DNA from: a virus
Length of the DNA: 36,818 nt
IMG/VR virus record: IMGVR_UViG_3300025892_000055
Span: 1-36,818 of that record
Strand: one strand, 5' to 3'
Below, piece by piece: positions 23,450-32,028 of the stretch. A program made the position numbers and the translations under genes. The notes under the pieces are model-generated. The model did no database searches and was not told the DNA's origin. It worked only from the letters and a program-made list of their open reading frames with translations. The first letter of the stretch is position 1. Every line of letters starts with the position of its first letter.

Positions 23450-25305
23450 GACTTACCTATCTTATACTCACCATCCATAGGACAGTTCAACTTTAAGTCT
23501 TTACCTGCTGCTTGGATTGCTTTGATTGCTAACTCTCCGTATGTCTCAGCTAGGTCAGGTTTAACTTCAGCTTGGAACTCATCGTGGATATTACCAACAA
23601 AAGAATATTCCCTACCGTGTTGCCATCCTAACTGCTGTAGTTTGTTGTGTAACTTTATCAGTGCTACCTTCATAACCACAGCACCTGCTGATTGAAGTAA
23701 CATATTAAGTGCAGCGTGTTCTGATCTGACAGGTAATACTCTACCATCTAGTCCTGTTAAACAAGCAGATCGTCTGACTTTCTCCTCTATCTTTAGCTTC
23801 AATATCTTTAACGCAGGTAAGTTAGACAGGAACTTCTTCTTTAAGATTGCTCCTTCTCTTGCTGAACCTTCCACTATCTGTCCAATCTTTGCGTCACCTG
23901 CACCGTATAAGAATCCATAGATGAATGTCTTAGCTTGGTCTCTCGTCTCTAACTTAGCAGCTTGTTGATTAACTGTGTGGATGTCACCCTCTAATATATT
24001 CCTAGCGTACTCACCACCATCCCAAATAGCTAGGTAGTGTGCCAGCATTCTTAACTCTAACCCACTAGCGTCCACACCTACTAATACATTACCGTTAAGT
24101 GGGATGAATAAACTTCTACACTCCTCACCGTACTCTGCTCTTGTAGCTGGTACTTGTGCTAAGTTAGGTTTGGAATGTGTACATCTACCTGTGACTGCAC
24201 CGTTTGTATTGACTCGTCCGTGTATTCTCTTATCTTTTACTAATTTAAGCCACCCATTCTCGCCTTCAGCCAAAGCTCCTAGTCTTTTTACGACTAACAG
24301 ATACTCTAGCAGAAGCTTGGCAGCTGGGTGGTTTATCTTTTTAAGAGTAGGTTCATCCACCTTTATAGTCTTACCGTCTTCACTGACAGGTATCTCATAT
24401 CCTAGTTCTTCAAAGCGTTCTTTGATCTGCTTCCTGCTACCAGGATTGAAAGGTATGATCTCCTCCTTTACATCAAGTGCTTCAGCTTTGTTAACTAAGT
24501 TCTGTACCATACCTCTTTCTTTTAGTATAGCTTTTAACTTTGCTTTTGTAGGTGCGTTGATTACTTCTACTCCATCCATGTGTTCAATAGTTAATGCGTA
24601 TCCCTTCGGAGTCTTCATCTTCTTAACGGTAGGTTCAAACATAGCTTGTAGTTTATCTTGTAGCTTTGCTCTTAACAGGATCAACTTTTGTTCTAACACT
24701 TCTGCTGCTGCTATATCAAACCCAAACCCTGTACTTTCCTGTAAGCGTATGATGTAAGCGAACCAATGTTCTATGTCTACCATCTTCTTACTGGGTTCTT
24801 TACTAAGGAAGTGTTCGTACAAGGTCTTGGTAACAAGGACATCTCGTTCACAGTACTTCTTCATCTCATCATTGTAGCTGTCCCAAGCATCTTCGTTCTC
24901 TCCGTAAGTAAGCTTTAACATCTTACCCATCCTGTGTCCCCAAGCTTTCAAGCTGTGACTACCAATCATCTTAGGATCAAAGTCCTTTCGTTTGAAGTCA
25001 TCCTCTCTAAGGTCAGGGTATATACACCTACTCATTACCAGTGTATCTTGTACTTGAACTAATGGAGGGTAGAAGTCATACAACTTAGCTAACACAGGTA
25101 GGTCAAAACCTACGATGTTATGTCCGATGATCTTGTCAGCTTTTGCTAACATCCTTGTTCCTTCCTTTATCCCATCACCACTAAAGGTAATCATCTTACC
25201 TGCTATTGGATCGTAGATCGACAAGCAATGACAGACCTTGAGGTCACTCAGATTAGTGAAGTCCTCTATGCCGTTTGTTTCTATATCAAAGAATAGTATT
25301 TTCAT
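23431..25305 (-). CDS. DNA polymerase, A family (T7 gp5-like)
   Basis: 624 aa; T7 gp5 is 704 aa. The 3'-5' exonuclease domain is intact: FFDIET (D7, E9), HNIVGFDLP (D68) and YCERDVLVTK (D155). The polymerase domain has motif A GVDASGLELRMLAHYL (D412), motif B RDQAKTFIYGFLYGAG (Y463, equivalent to T7 Y526), and motif C VGNIHDEFQ (D575). The region between the thumb helices (about 221-285) is similar in length to T7's thioredoxin-binding insertion but not recognisably similar in sequence, so thioredoxin dependence cannot be judged. The start overlaps the upstream stop as ATGA. Confidence 0.97.
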   Translation of the reverse strand: MKILFFDIETNGIEDFTNLSDLKVCHCLSIYDPIAGKMITFSGDGIKEGTRMLAKADKIIGHNIVGFDLPVLAKLYDFYPPLVQVQDTLVMSRCIYPDLREDDFKRKDFDPKMIGSHSLKAWGHRMGKMLKLTYGENEDAWDSYNDEMKKYCERDVLVTKTLYEHFLSKEPSKKMVDIEHWFAYIIRLQESTGFGFDIAAAEVLEQKLILLRAKLQDKLQAMFEPTVKKMKTPKGYALTIEHMDGVEVINAPTKAKLKAILKERGMVQNLVNKAEALDVKEEIIPFNPGSRKQIKERFEELGYEIPVSEDGKTIKVDEPTLKKINHPAAKLLLEYLLVVKRLGALAEGENGWLKLVKDKRIHGRVNTNGAVTGRCTHSKPNLAQVPATRAEYGEECRSLFIPLNGNVLVGVDASGLELRMLAHYLAIWDGGEYARNILEGDIHTVNQQAAKLETRDQAKTFIYGFLYGAGDAKIGQIVEGSAREGAILKKKFLSNLPALKILKLKIEEKVRRSACLTGLDGRVLPVRSEHAALNMLLQSAGAVVMKVALIKLHNKLQQLGWQHGREYSFVGNIHDEFQAEVKPDLAETYGELAIKAIQAAGKDLKLNCPMDGEYKIGKSWAETH

Positions 25306-25544
25306 ATTGAAAGGTCTGGATGTTTTTTTCCGTGAGTTTCAAGCAATTTTTTATTCTTTCTAATATGACCTTCAACAATATTACTAAGTGCTTCATGTAA
25401 CGGTTCGTATCCGAGTAAATCCATAGGATAGTAACTCTCCCTACTGATGTCACCAGTTAACTGAATGCTTCTATGGAAGCTTCTTTCTGCCTCACTTATC
25501 ATGTCTTCTACTATATAATCTAATTCTTCTTGTGTTATTTTCAT
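25302..25544 (-). CDS. Hypothetical 80-aa protein between primase-helicase and DNA polymerase
   Basis: An in-frame ATG at 25667 would give 121 aa but lies deep inside the primase-helicase gene. The ATG at 25544, 4 bases after the primase-helicase stop, gives an 80-aa helical protein (MKITQEELDYIVEDMISEAE; LLGYEPLHEALSNIVEGHIR) that is more plausible. It is coupled to DNA polymerase by an ATGA overlap, so it may be a replication accessory factor. No family is recognised. Confidence 0.72.
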   Translation of the reverse strand: MKITQEELDYIVEDMISEAERSFHRSIQLTGDISRESYYPMDLLGYEPLHEALSNIVEGHIRKNKKLLETHGKKHPDLSI

Positions 25545-25548
25545 ATTA

Positions 25549-27150
25549 TTAAAACGGACTCGCTCCGCTGTTGGTTGTTGTTGTTTTGTCTTTGAATACA
25601 TTCTCATCTTCTGTGTACCTGCCACTGTCTTGATCATATAACAAGGTAGTAGCAAGCCCAGTCTCACCTGAGAATCTATTCTTTAAGACTCTTACTTTTG
25701 TTTCGTTATTGTTTTCTTTTTGTTGATTTCTCTCCAATCCTATTACCATATCACTGAGTTGTGGTATCGAATGACTACCTCTCAGGTCTGATAACCTAGT
25801 GACTCCACCCTCTTCATGTCCTCCACCATTCGGTGGTCTTCTAAGGTGAGATACTAACACCATTCCACATCCTGTCTCTTCCACTAAGCTTCTAAGTTGT
25901 GTCATCGTGTTATCAATTAACCTTCGTTCATCATCACCTTGGATACCACTAACTACAATAGATAGATGGTCAAGGAATATCCACTTACAACCTAATCCTT
26001 TGCACAGGTACTTGATCTTACTTAACAGGTTATCACTCTCCGTACTTCCGAAGTGGTCATAGGTATAGAAGTTCTTGTTACCCATTGTCTCATCGAATGC
26101 TTTCCGTAACTCCTCCTCCTTCAAATCATTCTCAAGGTGTAACGGTTTGTTAAGATGGATACCCATGATACCAAGTGCAGTTCGTCTGACTGATTCTTCC
26201 AGTGCTATATAACCTACTGTCTCTCCAAGTCCAAGGAGATGGTGACATACTTCACGACAGAACAAGGACTTACCTATCCCTGATCCAGCACAAAGTGTCA
26301 CCAACTCCCCTCTCCTCAGTCCATGTGTCATAGTGTTGAGTGAAGCATACGGATAGGGCTGACATTCAGAGGTGTCCTCCTTTATAACAGCTTGCCATAT
26401 GTCCTCACCACTAACTATCCCATCAGGTCTATACTCTCTAGCTTGCCATAAAGCTGTCACCAACTCCTCGCTACGCTTTGCCACTAACATATCGTTAGCA
26501 TCTTTAAGAGGTAACTCTGCAATGTGTGCTTTTCCTGGTGTCAATAGTGCAGCACATTTTGCTGCTCCATCTCTCCCTGGATCATCATTATCAAAGCAGA
26601 AGATTACCTTCTCAAAGGACTCCAACCAATCGATAGCTTGTGATACATACTTCTTTGCTCCACCTGCTCCGTTAGGTACAGATACAACAGCCCACTTGTT
26701 ACCGAATGCTTGGCTTACAGATAGTGCATCAATCTCACCTTCACACACTACCACTCTTCTTCCACCACTACTCCAAAGGTGCTGTCCGTATAAGCCATAC
26801 AGCTCTCCTTTGATTGAGAAAGTTTTGTTAGCGAATCGTAGTTTCTGTGCGACAAGTGCTCCGTTCCTACTCTTGTAGTTAGCTATGTGAACTGGTTCTC
26901 CGTTGTGTGTACCAATCTGATAGCCCCACTTCTGACAAGTCTCCTTAGTTAAGTTCCTCCTAGCTATCTCCTGTGCTTTACCTGTGATAAATGAGGTGTC
27001 GTTATTAGTTGTAGGTATTGTCATAGTTTGTTGTCTGCCTCGACTGTATGAATCACAGCTGAAACATTTTGTGCTTCCGTCATCGTTGACCGCAAGAGCG
27101 TCACTCGATCCACACTTTGCACACTGCTGATGCGTTCTAGTGAAAGCCAT
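25549..27150 (-). CDS. Primase-helicase (T7 gp4-like)
   Basis: 533 aa; T7 gp4A is 566 aa. N-terminal zinc-binding domain with C10-x2-C13 and C29-x2-C32 (QQCAKCGSSD ... KCFSC), then TOPRIM primase domain with E137 (VVVCEGEIDALS) and D187/D189 (FCFDNDDPGRDG), then a linker and hexameric helicase domain with Walker A GSGIGKS (289-295), Walker B WIFLDH (D394), VSHLRRP and RGSHSIPQLSDMVIGLERN. It unwinds the fork and makes primers. The start at 27150 is fixed by the zinc finger. It overlaps the end of endonuclease I by 130 bases in another frame. No SD. Confidence 0.97.
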   Translation of the reverse strand: MAFTRTHQQCAKCGSSDALAVNDDGSTKCFSCDSYSRGRQQTMTIPTTNNDTSFITGKAQEIARRNLTKETCQKWGYQIGTHNGEPVHIANYKSRNGALVAQKLRFANKTFSIKGELYGLYGQHLWSSGGRRVVVCEGEIDALSVSQAFGNKWAVVSVPNGAGGAKKYVSQAIDWLESFEKVIFCFDNDDPGRDGAAKCAALLTPGKAHIAELPLKDANDMLVAKRSEELVTALWQAREYRPDGIVSGEDIWQAVIKEDTSECQPYPYASLNTMTHGLRRGELVTLCAGSGIGKSLFCREVCHHLLGLGETVGYIALEESVRRTALGIMGIHLNKPLHLENDLKEEELRKAFDETMGNKNFYTYDHFGSTESDNLLSKIKYLCKGLGCKWIFLDHLSIVVSGIQGDDERRLIDNTMTQLRSLVEETGCGMVLVSHLRRPPNGGGHEEGGVTRLSDLRGSHSIPQLSDMVIGLERNQQKENNNETKVRVLKNRFSGETGLATTLLYDQDSGRYTEDENVFKDKTTTTNSGASPF

Positions 27151-27518
27151 GACTTTGGTATTTGTTTATGTGCATATAATATTCCTTTCTTTTCACACCA
27201 CATGGCATAGGTAGTCTTGCTACCCTTACGAATCTTGTTGTATGCGTTTTGAAATAACAACCTAATATCTAAATCAGGATGTTGTTGTTTGATTAACAGA
27301 TGTTTAGACCTGTCCTCCGTGACCCACCTACCTTTAGTTTCAATAATGATTCCATTAGGTAAGATGAAGTCAGGAGTATAGGTACTAAGTCTCTCGTACT
27401 CAATGACTAACGACTCGTAAGAGTAGCAGACCCCACACCTTTTAAGTTGGTTTGCTATTCTCTCTTCAAAGCCCGACCTAAAAGTCTGCCTTAATGATGT
27501 CTTCTTCTTCTTCGGCAT
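27021..27518 (-). CDS. Endonuclease I / Holliday-junction resolvase (T7 gp3-like)
   Basis: 165 aa from ATG 27518; longer in-frame starts (up to 27614) lie inside the ssb gene. The 27518 start puts FRSG 13 residues from Met, as in T7 gp3 (F15). Catalytic residues match T7 E20, D55, E65 and K67: E18 (FRSGFEER), D50 (TYTPDFILPNG), E60 and K62 (IIIETKGRW). The segment DRSKHLLIKQQHPDLDIRL is nearly identical to T7. It resolves branched DNA and degrades host DNA. The last 40 residues extend beyond the T7 enzyme and overlap the primase-helicase gene by 130 bases. Confidence 0.92.
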   Translation of the reverse strand: MPKKKKTSLRQTFRSGFEERIANQLKRCGVCYSYESLVIEYERLSTYTPDFILPNGIIIETKGRWVTEDRSKHLLIKQQHPDLDIRLLFQNAYNKIRKGSKTTYAMWCEKKGILYAHKQIPKSWLSLERISSVQSVDRVTLLRSTMTEAQNVSAVIHTVEADNKL

Positions 27519-28116
27519 CGAGTGCTTTTTCGAGTGATTCACCTCCGTTAACATAGCCGCCTTCAACTTCAGTAAACCCAAAGCTTTCAGCTGCTTTATC
27601 ACTGAGACCACCATCTCCTAACTCGATGACTTGGACTGCTAACAAATCAAGGCTCATTCCAAACCCAGTCGATGCGACATACCAAAACCTTGGACGCACT
27701 GCTAACTTTACCTTTGATCCACCTCTTACCAATGTATCCTTTAAAGGTTTACCTTGTGAATCATACAAAGCAATAGACTTTGCAGCTCTTGGGTCACCGT
27801 TCTTATAAGTACCAGGAAGTACATTCTTTAGTTTTGCTTTGACTACCCAGTTACCTTCATCATCTTCACGCACAGGTGCATCAGATAGTTTTAACTTTTT
27901 CTTTCCTAACTCCTCTAACTTAGCTTGATATTCAGCATCAAATAAAGGTTGGAATTGTAGGTTCAAAGCATCTGCTTCTTCCTTTGTTATTATTATATCA
28001 CAACTGTACTCACCTTCATCGTTAAACCTAGTGTTAGGTGTGTTAACATGTGGATACTTAGCTGTACCTACTGGTGTCACTGTTTGTGGGTGTCTTGTTC
28101 TAGCTTTAATCGCCAT
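27478..28116 (-). CDS. Single-stranded DNA-binding protein (T7 gp2.5-like)
   Basis: 212 aa; T7 gp2.5 is 232 aa. It has an OB-fold-like core (TAKYPHVNTPNTRFNDEGEY; KLAVRPRFWYVASTGFGMSL DLLAV region) and the diagnostic acidic C-terminal tail ending in an aromatic residue (DAEEEEDIIKADF). In T7 that tail contacts polymerase and helicase. It is the first gene after RNA polymerase and has a strong SD (GAAGGAGAGA, 4 bases before ATG at its end). Its end overlaps endonuclease I by 41 bases. Confidence 0.93.
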   Translation of the reverse strand: MAIKARTRHPQTVTPVGTAKYPHVNTPNTRFNDEGEYSCDIIITKEEADALNLQFQPLFDAEYQAKLEELGKKKLKLSDAPVREDDEGNWVVKAKLKNVLPGTYKNGDPRAAKSIALYDSQGKPLKDTLVRGGSKVKLAVRPRFWYVASTGFGMSLDLLAVQVIELGDGGLSDKAAESFGFTEVEGGYVNGGESLEKALDAEEEEDIIKADF

Positions 28117-28120
28117 CTTA

Positions 28121-28130
28121 TCTCTCCTTC
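28121..28130 (-). promoter_or_regulatory. Strong Shine-Dalgarno of the ssb gene
   Basis: GAAGGAGAGA on the minus strand directly upstream of the ssb ATG (28116). It is one of the few canonical SDs in the window and suits a protein needed in large amounts. Confidence 0.7.
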
Positions 28131-28145
28131 TATGTGTTTTGTTAA

Positions 28146-30524
28146 TTAAGAGAACATATAAGTGCAGTCGTTTAGTGCCGACACATCTAATGTGCCAAGT
28201 TCAAAGCTGTCTGTCACTTCGGTGTTCCCTGATTGTTTCAATAACTCACTCTTGAACTTTCCTGTGAGGTCTTGATTAAATATCTCGTGGTAAATCTCTC
28301 TTAAATCTTTGTGCATCTTCGGTGCGTGTGTACTGTGCGTAGCAAAGCAGTCATGTATAGTTGTTATATCGTAATCAGATTTGCAAGCTAAAAAATGTAC
28401 GACACTTGCATCAATACTGTGTATGTAGTTGGCAACCACTGCTTTAGCTTGTCTTTTAGGATCAACTTTATCTGTGTTCTTTCGATAGTTAAGTGTAGTC
28501 TTTTCCATTCCTAACACAGAGAACAATCCAATCTGTACGGTCTCGTAGATGTGTTGTTGAATCTCAATTCCGAATGGTGTCTCCCACTTTAAAGTATCTG
28601 GACAAGTAAGAACTTGTGCTTTGATCCACTTCATAAAGTTAATGTGGTTCTCTAACACAATATTAGTTTGCTTGTTAACAATTGTGGACAGGTAAAGTAA
28701 AGCTTCTAAGTACTCACTCTTTCCGAACGGATTACTCCTACCATTCTTCACCTCTTTTAAAAACACACTCTCCAACTCAAAGGTACTAGTGTATCCATTC
28801 ATACCAAAAGGTTTAGTCATTACTATTCTCTTCGTGTATCTTCTATCTATCCCCCACTTTAACCAATCACCTGCCAAACTATTCTTACTCTTTTGTTTGT
28901 GTAAGCTTTCGTTCACCCGATCTGCGATGTGTTGATATACATCCTGTGGTGGTAGGTCAGGTACTAAGTTTGTTAGCTTGCCTATCTCCTCGTCCTTTAA
29001 CAACAGCGATAGTATTTGAATACCGTTACAACTTGCATCCATCCTACAAGGTAGGTGAGTAACAAATCCATCTCCCTCCTTCTTATACTCAGCATATTCA
29101 AAACAAAAAGCCAGGAAAGCCCAAGGCTCAGATGCGTCTTGCCATAGCTTATAGGTTCGAGGGTCTTCAGCTATCGTTACAATCTCTTTAGTGTTGTTTT
29201 CTATCCAAGCTATGCGATCCTCAAATGTACCCTTTCTCCCCCATACATTCGCTCCGTGTATCTTTAACCACTTAGCATCTTCCTCACACTTAATTGGTAC
29301 ACCTCGGTAAAACTCCAAGCAACTCCTACCTAGGTCACAGCTTTGAGGACTGACAAAGGATGGTACACTATACACTCTACCTCGGTAGTCTACCTGTACT
29401 GGAAAGTAAAACTTCTCCATCTTTTCATACAACTTTGCAACATACATGATCCGTAGTGACCTCATCCTTCTACCACTAGTCTCTAAGTTCCAGTCGTGTA
29501 CATACTTTGCTTCTCTTTTCCACGCTGTGAATGCTTCAGGGTCTGTTTGTTTGAGGTTCTCAATAGGTTCAAGGACAGGTAACAAGTCTCGCTTTTCCAT
29601 AGTACCTATTGATACATCTCCCTCCCAAGCCCATAACATTATATCGTGTACCTTCTTGTTTATTCGATACGGTACTTCTTGAAGTCGGTTAAGTGGTTCA
29701 TACAACTTACTCAAGTCTCTGTTCCGTAAGTCAAATGCTTTCTTCATTATTGGTAGGCAAGGTAAGTCATCACTCATGTACCCACCTCCGTAATTACTTT
29801 CCCACCTCAAAGGTTCTTCAGTTGTAGCCAACCAAAACGGACGGAGTGACTCACTGTTCTCATCAAATTGTCTAACCCATTCCTGTAGCTGTGGATTAGG
29901 TGCTATCTTTTTAATTGTTGATCCCCTCCTAGTCAGTGTACTCTTCAAAGTAAAGAGGTTTGTTTGCATCCTTATAGTCTCTAACAACCAAGCACCAATC
30001 TTTGCTTTATTTGTTTTAGTCCACAGCGTGAAGCGTTCGTACCTACCCTTACTGTGTAAGTTCTTTTCTTTATCCCAGAACTTAGATATATACTGCTGTC
30101 TACTACGGACATTTTTCCTATCCCTTTGCAATAGCTTCCAAGTATTCTTGTCCACATAATCTTTAAAGTAACGGACTCGTACTTCATCCTCTATAGACTT
30201 AGCTAGTTCAAAGGACACATAAGCAAAGGTCATGTCATTACCATCCAGTAAATCAAACGATCTTTTAATTGCTAACAAAGCTACTTCATCTGCTTCTAAC
30301 TCCCACACTAAAGGTAACCAAACAGGACAAGGTGCGTGTACTTGTGAGCAATCATCAAAGAATTTCTGTATCACATTAGCTACACCTTCGTGCATCTGAT
30401 CAGCTAGTCTAGTATAAGCAGGTGTCTCGGATGATAACTGGTTTTGTGTTCGTAGTTTCTTAGCGTTCCTGTACCTAGCCTTGCCAAGCTCAACCATCGA
30501 TGCAGTTAAGTGTTCACTACTCAT
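28146..30524 (-). CDS. Single-subunit DNA-dependent RNA polymerase (T7 gp1-like)
   Basis: 792 aa; T7 RNA polymerase is 883 aa, with most of the shortening in the N-terminal promoter-binding part. Catalytic motifs: VDYRGRVYSVPSF (379-391), motif A with D496 (RMDASCNGIQILS), motif B with R561, K565 and F573 (RRYTKRIVMTKPFGMNGY), and motif C with H724/D725 (TTIHDCFATH). F573 falls where T7 has Tyr639, which helps exclude deoxynucleotides. The C-terminus ends CTYMFS instead of T7's FAFA. It transcribes middle and late genes. ATG overlaps the upstream stop as ATGA. Confidence 0.97.
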   Translation of the reverse strand: MSSEHLTASMVELGKARYRNAKKLRTQNQLSSETPAYTRLADQMHEGVANVIQKFFDDCSQVHAPCPVWLPLVWELEADEVALLAIKRSFDLLDGNDMTFAYVSFELAKSIEDEVRVRYFKDYVDKNTWKLLQRDRKNVRSRQQYISKFWDKEKNLHSKGRYERFTLWTKTNKAKIGAWLLETIRMQTNLFTLKSTLTRRGSTIKKIAPNPQLQEWVRQFDENSESLRPFWLATTEEPLRWESNYGGGYMSDDLPCLPIMKKAFDLRNRDLSKLYEPLNRLQEVPYRINKKVHDIMLWAWEGDVSIGTMEKRDLLPVLEPIENLKQTDPEAFTAWKREAKYVHDWNLETSGRRMRSLRIMYVAKLYEKMEKFYFPVQVDYRGRVYSVPSFVSPQSCDLGRSCLEFYRGVPIKCEEDAKWLKIHGANVWGRKGTFEDRIAWIENNTKEIVTIAEDPRTYKLWQDASEPWAFLAFCFEYAEYKKEGDGFVTHLPCRMDASCNGIQILSLLLKDEEIGKLTNLVPDLPPQDVYQHIADRVNESLHKQKSKNSLAGDWLKWGIDRRYTKRIVMTKPFGMNGYTSTFELESVFLKEVKNGRSNPFGKSEYLEALLYLSTIVNKQTNIVLENHINFMKWIKAQVLTCPDTLKWETPFGIEIQQHIYETVQIGLFSVLGMEKTTLNYRKNTDKVDPKRQAKAVVANYIHSIDASVVHFLACKSDYDITTIHDCFATHSTHAPKMHKDLREIYHEIFNQDLTGKFKSELLKQSGNTEVTDSFELGTLDVSALNDCTYMFS

Positions 30525-30730
30525 GTTCTTTTTTTCTTGTTCTTATTGGTGAAGTCAAACTCATGCTTTGGTTTCTTCCTTGGTCTATCCGTTCGTATTA
30601 ACTTACCATTCTTATCATAGCCAAGCTCATTGTTCTGCCAAAAGAGATCAAACTTTTCAGCTACTTCGTAAGAGAACTGCCTTGAGTCAGCAAAGAAGTA
30701 CGATTCAAAGTCCTCGTAATTATGTGTCAC
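30521..30730 (-). CDS. Small basic protein upstream of RNA polymerase, GTG start
   Basis: 69 aa. There is no ATG; the start is GTG at 30730, inside the end of the preceding 46-aa gene (11-base overlap), with GAGGAAGAAG upstream. The aromatic N-terminal half (YEDFESYFFADSRQFSYEVA) is followed by NNELGYDKNGKLIRTDRP and a Lys/Arg-rich tail (TNKNKKKRT). LGYDKNGKLIRTDRP resembles the end of the zinc-ribbon protein at 32414-32773 (GYDKDGSIEREDKP). Coupled to RNA polymerase by ATGA. The function is unknown. Confidence 0.72.
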   Translation of the reverse strand: MTHNYEDFESYFFADSRQFSYEVAEKFDLFWQNNELGYDKNGKLIRTDRPRKKPKHEFDFTNKNKKKRT

Positions 30731-30860
30731 TATCTTCTTCTTCCTCTTCGTAGTCTATATCAAAGTCAATGAGTCCTCGATGTCTACTGATGTCTCGTCT
30801 TATTTCTTGTTTGTACTCCCAACGGAGTTCTTCTAGTTCTATATCGTTATCTTCGTCCAT
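30720..30860 (-). CDS. 46-aa acidic protein
   Basis: Frame from ATG 30860 to TAA 30720. Short and highly charged: MDEDNDIELEELRWEYKQEI, then a C-terminus of DIDYEEEEEDSDT. It follows the hairpin at 30889-30908 and heads the RNA polymerase unit. The leader TTAACTATTAACACAAACATT has no SD but resembles those of other genes here. Acidic peptides of this kind in T7-like early regions sometimes target host enzymes, but nothing specific points to that here. Confidence 0.65.
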   Translation of the reverse strand: MDEDNDIELEELRWEYKQEIRRDISRHRGLIDFDIDYEEEEEDSDT

Positions 30861-30879
30861 AATGTTTGTGTTAATAGTT

Positions 30880-30908
30880 AAAATAAAAGGTGACCACATT
30901 GCATCACC
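30880..30908 (-). terminator. Terminator-like hairpin before the RNA polymerase unit
   Basis: On the minus strand GGTGA pairs with TCACC (30908-30904 and 30893-30889) around a ten-base loop and is followed directly by TTTTATTTT. The stem is short (5 bp). It lies just after the ParB-like gene and before the 46-aa gene, so it could separate early from RNA polymerase transcription. A palindrome CCAAGCTTGG (30907-30916) abuts it. Confidence 0.42.
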
Positions 30909-30925
30909 AAGCTTGGATCAATTCA

Positions 30926-31819
30926 TTAAGGTACTAATATCTTAGGCATAAAATTAGATTCATGTAGTTTAAACACCTTAGCAGTCTCACCTTTAATATA
31001 CTTATTCCAAGTCTGTATTCCTCCCATAAGTACCATAAAATGTGTGACAGGTTGAAAAGCGTGTGCACCTGCTCTAGCTATCATTTTATCTATGTACCTA
31101 CGAAAGACATAAACTGGATCGTTCTCTGTTAAGTCTAAACCTTTCAATAATTTATCAACAATAAAGATGTCAGCTTGTGTTCTCCCTTTGTTATCCACCT
31201 CTACAATTAAACTAAATTCTTTGATTTGCTTAGTTAAATAATAATGCAATGCAATCGTAGAAGCCATAGGTAATTGATAGTATTTTTTATGAGCACTAAC
31301 AAAATTAACAGAAGATTCAATACCTGGATACTTATCTAAGACTTCCATTATTTTGTATGTGGGAACCCATACTCTTGAACTGCCTCCCACTATGTTAGGT
31401 AAACCATCTTTAGAGTTAATCTTTTCAAGTACCTGTAATGTAGAAGCTAATGCAGTTGTATTTTTCTTACCTTCAATAGCTAACACATCTGCATTGTTTC
31501 TTTTTCTACCCACATCAAACACAGCAAAAGTATCAGGGTCAGTATGGTGGTAGATAGTACCCTCAAACGGAATGCCTGATAAAATAGATGCCATCAATCG
31601 ATGTTGTCCGTCATCTAACTTACCATTACAAAAACTAAGCTGTGAACAAGGTTTCCAATCGCCAGCTCTCATCGCTTTTGCATACAACCTTGCTGTATCC
31701 ATACTTAAAGGACGATTGCTACACCTTTCTTTAAATATTCTTTCTGCTAAAGCAGGTTGTATGATTGCTATTTTAGTTCCGTTTCTATTTTCTGTTTTGA
31801 TTTTATATTTAGTATTCAT
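30926..31819 (-). CDS. ParB/DGQHR-domain protein
   Basis: 297 aa. The N-terminal third contains RPLSMDTARLYAKAMRAGDW followed by GKLDDGQHRLMASI (DGQHRL at 70-75), the signature of ParB/sulfiredoxin-like DGQHR proteins, which are nucleotide- or DNA-binding and include DndB and phage relatives. The rest is helical with ITIALHYYLTK-type segments and VFRRYIDKMIARAGAHAFQP near the end. It may modify or regulate DNA use in the early region, but no exact role is known. Its leader (AACAACAACCAAAAATAAAAAC) is G-free without an SD, and it starts 5 bases after the previous stop. Confidence 0.8.
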   Translation of the reverse strand: MNTKYKIKTENRNGTKIAIIQPALAERIFKERCSNRPLSMDTARLYAKAMRAGDWKPCSQLSFCNGKLDDGQHRLMASILSGIPFEGTIYHHTDPDTFAVFDVGRKRNNADVLAIEGKKNTTALASTLQVLEKINSKDGLPNIVGGSSRVWVPTYKIMEVLDKYPGIESSVNFVSAHKKYYQLPMASTIALHYYLTKQIKEFSLIVEVDNKGRTQADIFIVDKLLKGLDLTENDPVYVFRRYIDKMIARAGAHAFQPVTHFMVLMGGIQTWNKYIKGETAKVFKLHESNFMPKILVP

Positions 31820-31824
31820 TGTTT

Positions 31825-32028
31825 TTATTTTTGGTTGTTGTTATTATTATACTCATCCAGTAAGTGCTGAAGGGACAGGTAAAGTGGAAAGTATTTATGG
31901 CTAGTGTACTCGTTGTTGTCTAACTTATCTTTAAAGTAAGTGTCAAAGATATAGTGCATGGTTTCTTCTATCATGTTTCTAGGTTGGTTAATATATTTGA
32001 AATCTTTTGGTGTTATCTCGGTTTTCAT
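31825..32028 (-). CDS. Hypothetical 67-aa early protein
   Basis: Helical acidic protein (EETMHYIFDTYFKDKLDNNE; PLYLSLQHLLDEYNNNNNQK). The Asn run at its end comes from the AAC/AAT repeats that also form the A/C-rich leader of the next gene. The start overlaps the previous stop as ATGA. It is the last gene in the coupled methyltransferase chain. No family is recognised. Confidence 0.72.
   Translation of the reverse strand: MKTEITPKDFKYINQPRNMIEETMHYIFDTYFKDKLDNNEYTSHKYFPLYLSLQHLLDEYNNNNNQK

Noticed and set aside
24104-24757. 217-aa plus-strand frame opposite the DNA polymerase gene
   Set aside because: Antisense shadow of a confidently identified gene; Ser/Leu-rich composition is typical of reverse-complement reading. 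No plus-strand gene is supported anywhere in the window.
29981-30187. 68-aa frame inside the RNA polymerase gene
   Set aside because: Lies wholly within a well-supported essential gene in another frame.
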